Below are positions 25,181 to 33,850 of a DNA stretch of 64,000 bases, piece after piece. The translations under genes were made by a program, and so were the position numbers. Within the stretch, counting starts at the first letter, position 1, and the number at the start of each line of letters is the position of its first letter. The notes under the pieces are model-generated. The model had not been told where the DNA came from and did not search any database. It saw only the letters and a program-made list of their open reading frames with translations. The DNA is from Thermococcus sp. (GTDB lineage Archaea > Methanobacteriota_B > Thermococci > Thermococcales > Thermococcaceae): positions 62,001 through 126,000 of the forward strand of contig NZ_JACDNS010000004.1 in NCBI RefSeq assembly GCF_017656495.1. Direction: 5' to 3'.

Positions 25181-26278
25181 TTATCTCAGTAGCCACGGAT
25201 TCCCGATGTAAATGTTTTTTAACCCCGCCTCTTGAGCTGCTTGGTAAACCTTTTTCATTTGCCTCCTGCTTGTTGTTAGGACATCATGCATTAAGTGCTG
25301 GGGAGCAAAAGCTAACACTACATAAGGCGTTTCTGGATTTATTTCAGCTATATAGCTCGCAATATTAAATACCTCATGCTCATCAACATAGTGGGGGAGT
25401 ACAAGAGTGCTGACAACTAAAAGAGGTGGCTCTCTTCCCTCTCCCATCTTTAAGACAAGCCTAACGTTCTCCTTTATCCTTTCGATGGCTTTTTCCCCAT
25501 TTATCCCTGTCAGAGCCTGATAAACAGTTGGTGTATATGCTTTCCAGTCAATCTTAACAATTCCTCCGCTTTTAAGGCTGAGCTCTGCCATTTTCATCAT
25601 AATCTTTGGATTTTCCAAGCCATTTGTCTCCCAGCAGATTCTTTTTGTTTCCTTACTCTCTTCAGCCCGCTTTAGAATTTCCCTTGAGACTTTTAGAGCA
25701 TAGATGCTGTGCGGCGTTGGATCCCCTCCAAAATAGCAGACACAAGTAGTCCGTCTCTGCAAAGCAATATTTGCAAGCTCCTCTGTGCTTAATACAACGC
25801 CTTCTCCCAAGTCAATTTTGCCTTCTTTTATCATGTATTTGTGCTGAACATTCTGGCAGAAGAGACAGTCCAAGTTGCATCCAGCAAAAAATACAGCTAA
25901 GTTGTAAAAGCCGTAATGCTCCCGCTCAGGGCAGATAGGCTCAGCAACACAGTTTGTTGGGTGAGGGTCGAGATACCAGTGAAGATACGCTTTGTCAAAT
26001 GTCCCAGTTATTCTGGTTAACCTTCCATCTTTGTTCCATATTATTCCGCAGTAACCTGAACTGCCTCTTGGAATCTTGCACTCATTAACACAGATTTTGC
26101 ATTGGAGTTCTCCATCCTTTGGCGGCTCTGGGGGAAGCCCTACAAGCTCACGCCACTTGAAGTGGCTCTTCATTGCTGTTTTCAAAGCTTGATCATCTTT
26201 TCTAAGGCAGTTAACACATACTCCAATTGATTTGCTTATCTCTTCGGACTCATAACCACACAACTTGCACTTTGTCAT
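25181..26278 (-). CDS. Radical SAM protein (PFL-activase-like)
   Basis: A 365-residue enzyme. An N-terminal zinc-ribbon-like segment (CKLCGYES, CVNC) and a second Cys set (CKICVNECKIP, GYCG) precede the radical SAM cluster motif C-x3-C-x2-C in FAGCNLDCLFCQN. YFGGDPTPH follows, corresponding to the SAM-binding GGE-like motif. The family is annotated as AmmeMemoRadiSam or pyruvate-formate-lyase-activating-like, and the target is unknown. The start at 26278 is preferred (MTKCKLCG); 26299 is also open. Its 3' end abuts the convergent DUF134 gene. Confidence 0.82.
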   Translation of the reverse strand: MTKCKLCGYESEEISKSIGVCVNCLRKDDQALKTAMKSHFKWRELVGLPPEPPKDGELQCKICVNECKIPRGSSGYCGIIWNKDGRLTRITGTFDKAYLHWYLDPHPTNCVAEPICPEREHYGFYNLAVFFAGCNLDCLFCQNVQHKYMIKEGKIDLGEGVVLSTEELANIALQRRTTCVCYFGGDPTPHSIYALKVSREILKRAEESKETKRICWETNGLENPKIMMKMAELSLKSGGIVKIDWKAYTPTVYQALTGINGEKAIERIKENVRLVLKMGEGREPPLLVVSTLVLPHYVDEHEVFNIASYIAEINPETPYVVLAFAPQHLMHDVLTTSRRQMKKVYQAAQEAGLKNIYIGNPWLLR

Positions 26279-26311
26279 TTCATGTAATATTGCACCCATA
26301 TAGCTTTAGGC

Positions 26312-27097
26312 TTATCGGTAGTGTTTAACAACTAAGACCAGTGATACAACACAGATTAAGGTCCTAAAAACAAGCAAGATCAAAAAGGCCATCTCAATGT
26401 TATCAAAACTCGCTGCTATCGTCCACCATAAGGGATTTTCGTTCAGTAGATATGCCCCTATAATTCCTACACTATTTCTCGTTTTGTGATAAATCCATGT
26501 AAAGAGGAAGCCAAACAAGAGAACATCAACTGGGTCAAGCTTTCCAGTTAGTAGAGGCGTATTGTATAACCCTGACCATAAAATCGCTATCAAAAGTATT
26601 GCAAATTTGGGAGAAATGCCATGCATGAGCTCATAGGGAAAAGCCTGCCAGAGAGCAAACGCAACAATGCCAATTAAAGTCCAGAACACTATTGCAAATA
26701 CCACAGCATTTAATGAAACCGGAAAGGCTACCCAAGAAGGTTTGGCAGCAACTAATAATGTATCAATACCCACAATTTTAATACCCATAAGCCATGATAA
26801 TGGAATAGGCGTTGAAACGGCTGCAGCTAACAGAAAGCTTTCTTTTATTCCTTTTTTCTTAAACCCAAAAACTGAGGGGGCCAACTTTTTGCGGTTCAAT
26901 TTTAACGTGAGAAAAGCTGATAAAAAGCTTCCTGCAAGGGTTGCAATAGCTATGATGGATAGGTACAACATGATGTCAAATGTTTTCAAGTACGATTTTA
27001 TAAAAAGGGCTGAGCCATAAACAGCTGAGTAAGTGAAAAAGTAAAACAACAATACACCCTTTGTTCTTTGGCCATTTATAAAAGTGAAGACTTGCAT
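26312..27097 (-). CDS. CPBP-like membrane protein with altered catalytic motifs
   Basis: A 261-residue protein with about seven membrane helices. The C-terminal half follows the CPBP (Abi/Rce1-like) pattern, but the expected EExxxR motif reads WQAFPYEL. The helix that normally carries FxxxH reads LWSGLYNTP, and the last helix (VGIIGAYLLNEN) has Tyr where His is usual. It is probably a non-peptidase relative; assignment rests on helix pattern and spacing and is uncertain. Confidence 0.5.
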   Translation of the reverse strand: MQVFTFINGQRTKGVLLFYFFTYSAVYGSALFIKSYLKTFDIMLYLSIIAIATLAGSFLSAFLTLKLNRKKLAPSVFGFKKKGIKESFLLAAAVSTPIPLSWLMGIKIVGIDTLLVAAKPSWVAFPVSLNAVVFAIVFWTLIGIVAFALWQAFPYELMHGISPKFAILLIAILWSGLYNTPLLTGKLDPVDVLLFGFLFTWIYHKTRNSVGIIGAYLLNENPLWWTIAASFDNIEMAFLILLVFRTLICVVSLVLVVKHYR

Positions 27098-27149
27098 AAA
27101 TTGATAATTGTAGGGATTCTATTTAAAAATTAGTGAGAAGAAAGCTATT

Positions 27150-28031
27150 TCAAAATCTCATTTCTACAGCTTTTGCAATTTCCTTAAGCGCTTTGCTAGC
27201 TTTTGACTCTGGAAATGCTTCAACAAAGGGCTTAAGCATAGCCATACTATATGGAATTGCCCTATCGTAAGGTATTTCACCCAAAATTGGTATTCCCTCC
27301 TGCTCTGCAAACTCATAAAGTCCTTCAAAGCTAGGGTTTATGTCTGCTTTGTTGATTATCAAGTAAGCAGGCTCTCTGAAGTGTTGGACAACCTTATAAA
27401 CCCTTTTAACATCGCTCAGTGATGCTGGAGTAGGCTCTGCAACAAGGATAGCGACATCTGCTCCACCAACGCTGGCAATCACTTGACATCCAATTCCAGC
27501 CGCTGAATCGACTATCATGTGATCCAGTTCTTGCTCCTGCATTATCTTCTTTGCCCACTCTTTTTCCTCTGTAACGAGCTTTCCAGAGTTTGGTCTTCCC
27601 ACATCTAATTGAGCCGAAATCAATGGAAATCCATACCTTGTTGTTGTCTTCCTAATCACTCCAGAGCGAGCTTCTTCGAGGATTATTGTCCCTCTAACTG
27701 GGCACACGAGTTTACACACTCCACAGCCTTCACATGTGAGCTCATTCACAACGTATTTTCCATCCACAAGCTTTATGCTTTCATAGGGACATCTCTCATA
27801 GCAAATACCGCATCTAATGCACGTATCTTGATTTATCCTCGCAACTTTAGCCCCTGTTAGCTCTTTCTCTTCTTCCCACTTTTTGACTCCAAAGAGCAGG
27901 TGGAGGTTTGGAGCATCAGCATCAGCGTCAACCGCTATAAGCCTGTACTTGTCCTTAAGCAGATATATGAGTGAAGCCGCAACTGTTGATTTCCCAACTC
28001 CGCCTTTACCGCTTGCAATGACAATCTGCAT
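27150..28031 (-). CDS. MinD-family ATPase with inserted 2[4Fe-4S] ferredoxin domain
   Basis: A 293-residue protein: P-loop SGKGGVGKSTVAASL (about 6-20); an insertion with two 4Fe-4S motifs (CIRCGICYERCP and CEGCGVCKLVCP); then switch region VDSAAGIG. It is the second gene of a tandem pair, starting five bases after its paralogue, with GAGGTGA overlapping that stop. Pairs of this kind are components of the bacterial orange protein complex, alongside NifX-like proteins. A role in metal-sulfur cluster assembly or cell positioning is likely but unproven here. Confidence 0.88.
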   Translation of the reverse strand: MQIVIASGKGGVGKSTVAASLIYLLKDKYRLIAVDADADAPNLHLLFGVKKWEEEKELTGAKVARINQDTCIRCGICYERCPYESIKLVDGKYVVNELTCEGCGVCKLVCPVRGTIILEEARSGVIRKTTTRYGFPLISAQLDVGRPNSGKLVTEEKEWAKKIMQEQELDHMIVDSAAGIGCQVIASVGGADVAILVAEPTPASLSDVKRVYKVVQHFREPAYLIINKADINPSFEGLYEFAEQEGIPILGEIPYDRAIPYSMAMLKPFVEAFPESKASKALKEIAKAVEMRF

Positions 28032-28036
28032 TTTAA

Positions 28037-28897
28037 TCACCTCAAATAGTTGGCAACCTCTTCGGCAAGCTTTCTGAAAATTTCCGCTTCCTCACAATCG
28101 CTCAAAACAATTGGCTTTCCTTCAATGTAGGTCTTGAGTATGTTTTCACTATAGGGAATCTCAGCAATAATTCTGGCATTATATCTTCTTGCGAGTTCTT
28201 TCACATCCTCCTTCTTTCCTAAATCGCTTCTGTTGATAACAACCCATGCCTTAATTCCCATAATATCTGCGAGCTTGAGAATTAGTTCTAAGTCATGAAG
28301 ACCTAATGGCGTAGGTTCAGTGACAGCAATAATAAGCTGGGAATCCTCTAAAGCTTTAGAAACAGTGTTGCTCGTTCCTGCAGCGGTATCAACAATCAAA
28401 AGTTCTTTATTGAGTGCTTTTGCCCTTTTCTTTGCTGCAACGACAACAGGCATCGCTCTTTCTTCACCCTCCAATAGTTTACCCGTAACTAGGGGGAATC
28501 CATATGGAGTCTCGGTTAGATATGTGTGTCCCATCAGCTTTTTACCTTCCAAAATTGCTCCTTCAACGGGACAGACTATCTGACAGGCACCACAGCTAGA
28601 ACATAGTGTTGGCATCAAAAAGGGTGTTCCATCTTTCATAGCAATTATTGCATGTTCTTCACAGACTTCAACACATTTGCGACATCTAATACATTTGGAG
28701 TAATCAAAGCGCGGTATGAAAAGCTCGACGGGTTCTTCATTTTGAAGTTCTATCCCTAAGAGTATATGGTCGTTGGGAGCTTCCACATCTAAATCCGCCA
28801 AAGTTAGGTCAAAGTAATTCCTCAGAGCAATAGCCAAGTTAATTGCAATCGTTGACTTCCCAGTTCCCCCTTTTCCTCCGCTAACTGCTATCTGCAT
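28037..28897 (-). CDS. MinD-family ATPase with inserted 2[4Fe-4S] ferredoxin domain (first of pair)
   Basis: A 286-residue paralogue of the following gene: P-loop SGGKGGTGKSTIAINL; ferredoxin motifs CIRCRKCVEVCE and CSSCGACQIVCP; switch VDTAAGTS. The start is the ATG at 28897 directly behind GGAGGTG. The longer frame to 28954 is rejected because it reads through the operator-like palindrome. The promoter carries the same two palindromes as the NifX-like genes, linking the loci. Confidence 0.88.
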   Translation of the reverse strand: MQIAVSGGKGGTGKSTIAINLAIALRNYFDLTLADLDVEAPNDHILLGIELQNEEPVELFIPRFDYSKCIRCRKCVEVCEEHAIIAMKDGTPFLMPTLCSSCGACQIVCPVEGAILEGKKLMGHTYLTETPYGFPLVTGKLLEGEERAMPVVVAAKKRAKALNKELLIVDTAAGTSNTVSKALEDSQLIIAVTEPTPLGLHDLELILKLADIMGIKAWVVINRSDLGKKEDVKELARRYNARIIAEIPYSENILKTYIEGKPIVLSDCEEAEIFRKLAEEVANYLR

Positions 28898-28913
28898 CTT
28901 GGCACCTCCAGAA

Positions 28914-28927
28914 TTAGGGAAACCTAA
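28914..28927. promoter_or_regulatory. TTAGG-N4-CCTAA palindrome, copy 3
   Basis: On the plus strand TTAGGGAAACCTAA; read toward the ATPase gene it is TTAGGTTTCCCTAA followed by TTCTGGAGG, nearly the same as the 21.52-kb promoter. Confidence 0.55.
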
Positions 28928-28938
28928 AAGTTTAAAAA

Positions 28939-28958
28939 TTTTGTGCATATGCAAAAAT
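28939..28958. promoter_or_regulatory. GCATATGC operator copy 3 (imperfect)
   Basis: TTTTGTGCATATGCAAAAAT on the plus strand; core GCATATGC with T-rich and A-rich arms and one main mismatch. It lies 42 bases upstream of the first ferredoxin-MinD gene and just upstream of a TATA-like TTTTTAAAC on the minus strand, as in copy 2. Confidence 0.6.
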
Positions 28959-29347
28959 TGTGAAATTATCTCTCAGAATTTTGTGAGAATTTTAACGTTA
29001 ATTATGAGTAATTTTTAGCATCTGTAATAATCTTGTATTATTTACGAGCTATAATATCTGCTAAATGTAATATTTAAATATATAACTTTTTAGTTCATTG
29101 TAACTAGTTATAAAATTGAATTTATTTAAATAGTAAAAATTACGGAAATTTTACAAATAGTAATAATAATTCTTTTACGTTATTGGGATTTTAGATAATT
29201 TATTTGTTTCCTGCCCAGGAGCATCAGCAAAGAGTCATATGTTCATGTCGCATTATTTGAATAGCATATTTTTATTCTTTAACCCCCCTTCAACACCACA
29301 AAAAATGGTTACGATTCATGGTAGTATAAAAACCCAAATTATTCCTC
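28959..29347. other. AT-rich spacer without recognisable genes
   Basis: About 390 bases, extremely AT-rich in the first 250 (TAATATTTAAATATATAAC), with no ORF of coding character on either strand. The short palindrome AACTAGTT is present near 29103. No RNA-like GC island was seen. Confidence 0.5.
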
Positions 29348-29626
29348 TCATTCATGCCCACATTCTAGCCATCGGTACTTGTATCTGCTAACAATAATTA
29401 CTGGACCTTGAGTCCTTCCATCAATAGGTGGGACAAACCACCACTACACAGGAATTTTTTCAATAGATGCGGGTCTACATTTTGGTAGTCCGTAACTTTC
29501 TTTAAGCCAGAAAGGGGAGAGACCCAAAACTCCTTCAAGGGGTGTAGTATCACTAAAGGGCTTTAATAGAGAAATCAGTAATGTAAAATGATCAACTACA
29601 ATGATGTAGGGAAACACTAAACATAG
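29348..29626 (-). pseudogene. Decayed ORF, possibly a transposase remnant
   Basis: One minus-strand frame stays open from 29626 to 29348 except for a TAG at 29444-29446 and reads like real protein: LLISLLKPFSDTTPLEGVLG, SPFWLKESYGLPKCRP, then after the stop VPPIDGRTQGPVIIVSRYKY and LECGHE. No start codon or ribosome binding site is evident and both ends are truncated. A transposase N-terminal relic is possible from style and setting, but no family was identified. Confidence 0.4.
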
Positions 29627-29783
29627 TTACAGTTTTTAGAGTTTAATAGTATCAATATCCCTGGCTGTGCTGTTTAGGTCCTGATTCTCATGTTCATTAT
29701 TGTGCATGAAATTTAGATATAAGGTTCATTATATCTAAAATCTTTGAACAAATGAATACAAAGAAACATGTAAGGGGACAAGG

Positions 29784-29801
29784 TGAAAAGAAAAAGAAAA
29801 C
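29784..29801 (-). terminator. U-rich terminator after 29807-30190 gene
   Basis: On the minus strand, a few bases after the stop, the sequence is TTTTCTTTTTCTTTTCA, a typical archaeal U-rich terminator. Confidence 0.45.
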
Positions 29802-29806
29802 AAGAG

Positions 29807-30190
29807 TCAATGGCCCTTATAGCTCTTCCAAAGTCCAATGACAAAGGCAGGACCAAGTAGTAAAGCTGGTGTTGCAATGCTTTTCATGTAAATATAGAAC
29901 GATACTGCTCCTAAAGTGAAGGAAATTATATTCAATACAAGCATTAGTCTTTTATCTCTGTTCTGCCCTCTTGAAACTATATCGGCTCCCACCTGCTCTA
30001 TTGACCAAAATGCAAGGAGCATATATCCTATTGCCGCTGGTAGTGCTAGTATTCTTGAAATTCCTCCAGAAAATGCCGCTACGAACAGTATTACCAATGC
30101 TGCTCCAGCGTAGAATATAAACCCCAATATCTCCAGCATCTTTGGCACCTTAATTCCATTGATGGTTATATTTTTAACTTTATTCGTCAT
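29807..30190 (-). CDS. Hypothetical four-TM membrane protein
   Basis: A 127-residue protein with four hydrophobic helices (about 20-42, 44-64, 82-100, 105-122) and charged ends. It starts six bases after the stop of the RNA methyltransferase gene and is probably cotranscribed. No family was recognised. It sits between AT-rich spacers. Confidence 0.6.
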   Translation of the reverse strand: MTNKVKNITINGIKVPKMLEILGFIFYAGAALVILFVAAFSGGISRILALPAAIGYMLLAFWSIEQVGADIVSRGQNRDKRLMLVLNIISFTLGAVSFYIYMKSIATPALLLGPAFVIGLWKSYKGH

Positions 30191-30196
30191 ATACGT

Positions 30197-31594
30197 TCAT
30201 TCAACTTTTTCTAGAAGAGCATAGAAAAATCCTATAGTCTCGTGCTTATGGGGATAAGCTCTCATAGTACCTTCTAGCAGTGGGGAGTTGTCATACGGAC
30301 CGTTTAATGGTATTAATCGGAAGTTATCATGTATCTCTAAAAACCACTCTATATTCTCTTCATTTTCTTCAGGGAAAAGGCTGCATGTTGCATACAATAG
30401 CCTACCTCCTGGCTTTAAAAGCTGAGCAGCGGCTTTAAGCAAGTCTTTTTGTAGCTCAGCAATCTCTGAGATCTTATCTTCCCTTAATCTCCATCTCAAT
30501 TCTGGATTCTTACCTATGGTCCCAGATGATGTGCAGGGAGCATCTAGTAGAACTCTATCTGCAATTTCTTTTCCAAGGATTTTAGGGGCTTTTCTACCGT
30601 CTTTTTTGATTATTCTGACTATATTTATACCCATTCTTTTTAGGATTTCTCTCATCCGCTTTATTCTGAATTCATCGATATCAAAAGCATAAATCTTTCC
30701 TTTATTCTTCATAAGTTCCGCAATGTGACTTGTTTTACCTCCTGGAGCTGCAGCCAAATCCACAACAGTCATCCCTGGCTTAGGATCGAGAATTGGAGAA
30801 GCCACTGCACTTGCTTCCTCCTGCACTAAAATCTTGCCTTCCCTGAAGAGTTTACTTTTATCAAAATCATATGGTCCCTTTATTTTCACTATGGTTGAAA
30901 CTCTTTCGCTTACTTTTACTTCCTTTCCTTCGCTTCTTAGAGTTTCCACTACCTCGTCTACGGTAGCTTTGAGGGTATTTACTCTAATGCTTGTCCAGCT
31001 GTGTTTTGAGTTCACAGCTTGGAAGAACTGCTCTGTTTCTTCCCCCAATAGTCTTTTAATCCTATTTATAAACCAAATAGGTCCAATATACTTCCATTCG
31101 AGGAATTCATATTTACTCTTGGGTCTTGGCTTATAGTTAATGAGTTTATCAAAGATGTCCCAATAATACATGCCAACATAAGGATGTGTCTTGGAGGATA
31201 TAAAGTCTGATCCTTTCCATTTTAAAGCCTTGAGCGTACTGGGTTTAGAAGGATAAAAGAGCGACACATCTATTACAACCCTAAGAGCTGCCCTTAACCA
31301 GGGATCCAGAATTAGAGGATTGACACCAACAATGTCTTCAATTGCTCTGTCAATTAGTCCTTGCTTCTTCATGATGTCATAAAAAAGCATTGTAAGCATT
31401 CTGTTTAGATAGTACTCATCAATTTGGTGTTTTTTAAACGCCTCCCTCTTTGCATATTGGCTGGGCTTTATAATCTCCGCTAATCTAACTGCTTCAATTA
31501 ATGCTCTGATTCCTTTTGGAGGGATAGATAATTTCCTCTCTTCCTCTTTTTCTTTCTCAATGAGCTGTATTATGGCATTTGAGAGCTCTTCCAT
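30197..31594 (-). CDS. RsmB/NSUN-family RNA m5C methyltransferase
   Basis: A 465-residue protein. An N-terminal NusB-like helical RNA-binding part (about 1-160) is followed by a Rossmann methyltransferase with SAM motif VDLAAAPGGKTSH, DAPCTSSG (motif IV Cys, product release) and YATCSLFPEENE (motif VI catalytic Cys). It transfers a methyl group to C5 of cytosine in tRNA or rRNA; the target is undefined. All catalytic residues are intact. It is the first gene of a two-gene unit. Confidence 0.88.
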   Translation of the reverse strand: MEELSNAIIQLIEKEKEEERKLSIPPKGIRALIEAVRLAEIIKPSQYAKREAFKKHQIDEYYLNRMLTMLFYDIMKKQGLIDRAIEDIVGVNPLILDPWLRAALRVVIDVSLFYPSKPSTLKALKWKGSDFISSKTHPYVGMYYWDIFDKLINYKPRPKSKYEFLEWKYIGPIWFINRIKRLLGEETEQFFQAVNSKHSWTSIRVNTLKATVDEVVETLRSEGKEVKVSERVSTIVKIKGPYDFDKSKLFREGKILVQEEASAVASPILDPKPGMTVVDLAAAPGGKTSHIAELMKNKGKIYAFDIDEFRIKRMREILKRMGINIVRIIKKDGRKAPKILGKEIADRVLLDAPCTSSGTIGKNPELRWRLREDKISEIAELQKDLLKAAAQLLKPGGRLLYATCSLFPEENEENIEWFLEIHDNFRLIPLNGPYDNSPLLEGTMRAYPHKHETIGFFYALLEKVE

Positions 31595-31911
31595 ATTATT
31601 CTCCTCATTTTTGAGTTCCTGGGCATGTTATTAAATCTTTTTGTTAAATTTAATATTTTATGTCGTAATTTTCTCAGATTTTTTACTATTCTAAATTTAA
31701 TATTTCATAATAAGCCTTTGAGGTTTAACTTTTATAATTTGCCAAAATCTGTAAATACTCTAAATGTAAGTTTTTAATTAAAATTTATAGAAATACAAAC
31801 TAAACAATCATCATACGTAAAAATTCTCTGAAAATATTGAGAGATGCCCAATAATGAGACCATAAAATAACAAAAAGTTAATAAAAATGGATACAGCAAG
31901 AAAACAGATGC
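31595..31911. other. AT-rich spacer without recognisable genes
   Basis: 317 bases between the methyltransferase start and purB stop, mostly A and T, with motifs such as CTAAATTTAATATTT that nearly repeat one in the 28.96-29.15 kb spacer (CTAAATGTAATATTT). The promoter of the methyltransferase must lie at its left end. Nothing else recognised. Confidence 0.45.
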
Positions 31912-33273
31912 CTAATATTCTTGAGCTTCTTTTTGTTCAATTTCCTCTATATACTGAATTACATCATCTACTATCTGAGGAGCAAGCCCAATGTAGTTCT
32001 CCGGCTTTAACTCCTTAAAATCCTTATCGTTTAAGTATTCTCTCACAATTTCATTTTCTCTAGCAACCTCGATTAAGTCTCTTTTTTCATTGAATGCTTT
32101 CATAGCGATTTGTCTAACAATTTCATGAGCTTCTTGTCTTCCCATCCCCTTTTCTGTTAGCTTTAGCATTAGTGGTTCTGCCATTATAAGGTTGTTTGTT
32201 AAGTAGAGGTTACGTTTTATGTTTTCCGGGAAAAACTCCAAGCCAGAGAGCACTTTTTTCATATTTTTTAGCATTTCATCTAACAGCATGAATGTTTCTG
32301 GAAGGATTACTCTCTCCACCGAAGAGTTTGTTAAGTCTCTCTCGTGCCATAGTGGGTTGTTCAGAAGTGCTGGGATAACATTAGAGTATATAATTCTCGC
32401 AAGTCCACAGATTTTTTCGCTCCTTATTGGATTCCTCTTGTGAGGCATTGTTGATGAGCCAACTTGCTTCTTTCCAAAAGGCTCGCTAACCTCAAGGATT
32501 TCAGTTCTTTGGAGGTTTCTAATCTCAAGAGCAATTTTATCAAGAGTGGATGCAATTAAAGCTAGAATCATCATGAGTTCGGCATAAACATCCCTCTGGA
32601 TTATCTGATTGGTTATTCTTGCAGGTTTTAGTCCTAAATCTTCCATAACTAAGCGTTGGATTTCTAGCCCTTTTTCTCCGAAAGATGCCATAGTACCAAC
32701 AGCACCGCTCATCTGTCCCACTAAAATTCTTTCTTTTGCTTGCTCTATCCTTTCAATGTGTCTCTGTATCTCATCAAGCCATATAGCAAACTTCATCCCG
32801 TAAGTTGTAGGAACAGCATGCTGTCCATGAGTTCTCCCAATACAAACAGTGTATTTATGCTCTTTTGCGAGCTTCTTTAGAGTTGTTCTTAACTCTTTTA
32901 GATCTTTAAGAACTATCTCCAAGGATTCCTTAATAAGAAGAGCATTTGCTGTATCAATTATGTCATTTGAAGTGGCTCCAAGGTGAACATACTTACTGTG
33001 CTCACCACAAACTTCGCTTAAAGCTTTTACAACAGCCATAATATCGTGATGAATTTCAGCCTCGATTTCTTTCACTCTTTCAAGCTTGACGTATTTTGTA
33101 TTGGCCTTTTCGCTTATTACTTCTGCACTTTTTTTCGGGATATTTCCAACTTTCGCATGTGCTCTCGCCAAAGCCGCTTCAACATCAAGGAGTTTCTGCA
33201 GCTTATTTTCTTCTTCCCAAATCTCCCTCATTTCTTTACTACCATAGCGATAATCAATCGGATGAACTGCCAT
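31912..33273 (-). CDS. purB: Adenylosuccinate lyase
   Basis: A 453-residue fumarase/aspartase-superfamily enzyme: N-terminal IDYRYGSKEM, HLGATSNDI, GRTHGQHAVPT, and the signature loop GSSTMPHKRNP with the catalytic Ser. It cleaves SAICAR and adenylosuccinate, releasing fumarate, in purine synthesis. GGTGATATC precedes the ATG. It appears to be a single-gene unit. Confidence 0.95.
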   Translation of the reverse strand: MAVHPIDYRYGSKEMREIWEEENKLQKLLDVEAALARAHAKVGNIPKKSAEVISEKANTKYVKLERVKEIEAEIHHDIMAVVKALSEVCGEHSKYVHLGATSNDIIDTANALLIKESLEIVLKDLKELRTTLKKLAKEHKYTVCIGRTHGQHAVPTTYGMKFAIWLDEIQRHIERIEQAKERILVGQMSGAVGTMASFGEKGLEIQRLVMEDLGLKPARITNQIIQRDVYAELMMILALIASTLDKIALEIRNLQRTEILEVSEPFGKKQVGSSTMPHKRNPIRSEKICGLARIIYSNVIPALLNNPLWHERDLTNSSVERVILPETFMLLDEMLKNMKKVLSGLEFFPENIKRNLYLTNNLIMAEPLMLKLTEKGMGRQEAHEIVRQIAMKAFNEKRDLIEVARENEIVREYLNDKDFKELKPENYIGLAPQIVDDVIQYIEEIEQKEAQEY

Positions 33274-33447
33274 GATATCACCAAATACATGTAATAATAC
33301 CCCTTAAAAGCATTTGCTATGAACATTTTTATGTTAAGCAGTTCGAACCCCTCATGGTACATTTTTGCTGAAATATTCAAGCAACCGAAAAGTATTTAAC
33401 GTAAAAACCACGAAAAGGCTATGACAAAACTTTCGGAGGTGCCAAAG

Positions 33448-33723
33448 GTGGCAGAGGAGCATGTTGTTTACATCGGAAAGAAGCCTGTTATGAACTACGT
33501 CCTTGCCGTTATAACCCAGTTCAACGAGGGTGCAAAGGAGGTCTCAATTAAAGCAAGAGGAAGGGCTATCAGCAGAGCTGTTGACGTTGCAGAGATCGTC
33601 AGGAACAGGTTCTTGCCAGAGGTTAGAGTTAAGGAGATCAAAATCGGTACAGAGGAACTTCCAACCGCAGACGGAAGAACAGCAAACACCTCAACAATTG
33701 AGATCATTTTGGAGAAGCCATGA
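33448..33723 (+). CDS. albA: DNA/RNA-binding protein Alba
   Basis: A 91-residue Alba (Sac10b) chromatin protein: [20 protein letters not shown] (with the Lys-Lys/Lys-Pro nucleic acid contact), [20 protein letters not shown] and [10 protein letters not shown]. The GTG at 33448 lies six bases after GGAGGTG and gives the normal family length. The ATG at 33421 would add nine residues, including the ribosome binding site sequence, and is rejected. The TATA-like TATTTAACG lies about 60 bases upstream. Confidence 0.93.
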   Translation: MAEEHVVYIGKKPVMNYVLAVITQFNEGAKEVSIKARGRAISRAVDVAEIVRNRFLPEVRVKEIKIGTEELPTADGRTANTSTIEIILEKP

Positions 33724-33850
33724 ATTTAGTAGTTTAGCTTTTCTTTCCTTTTCATCACTTTACTAAATTTTCAAGTTTTAGTTCAGTTTATGTTGAAGTG
33801 AAAGGAAATCTTAATATTTGTTGTCTGCTTAGTTCTATTGGTGAAGTTTT

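Noticed and set aside
28898-28954. N-terminal extension of the ferredoxin-MinD gene (57 bases)
   Set aside because: The extended frame would translate the operator palindrome and TATA-like box, and a strong GGAGGTG sits before the ATG at 28897.
33421-33447. Upstream ATG start for Alba
   Set aside because: It would place the GGAGGTG ribosome binding site inside the gene and exceed the normal family length.
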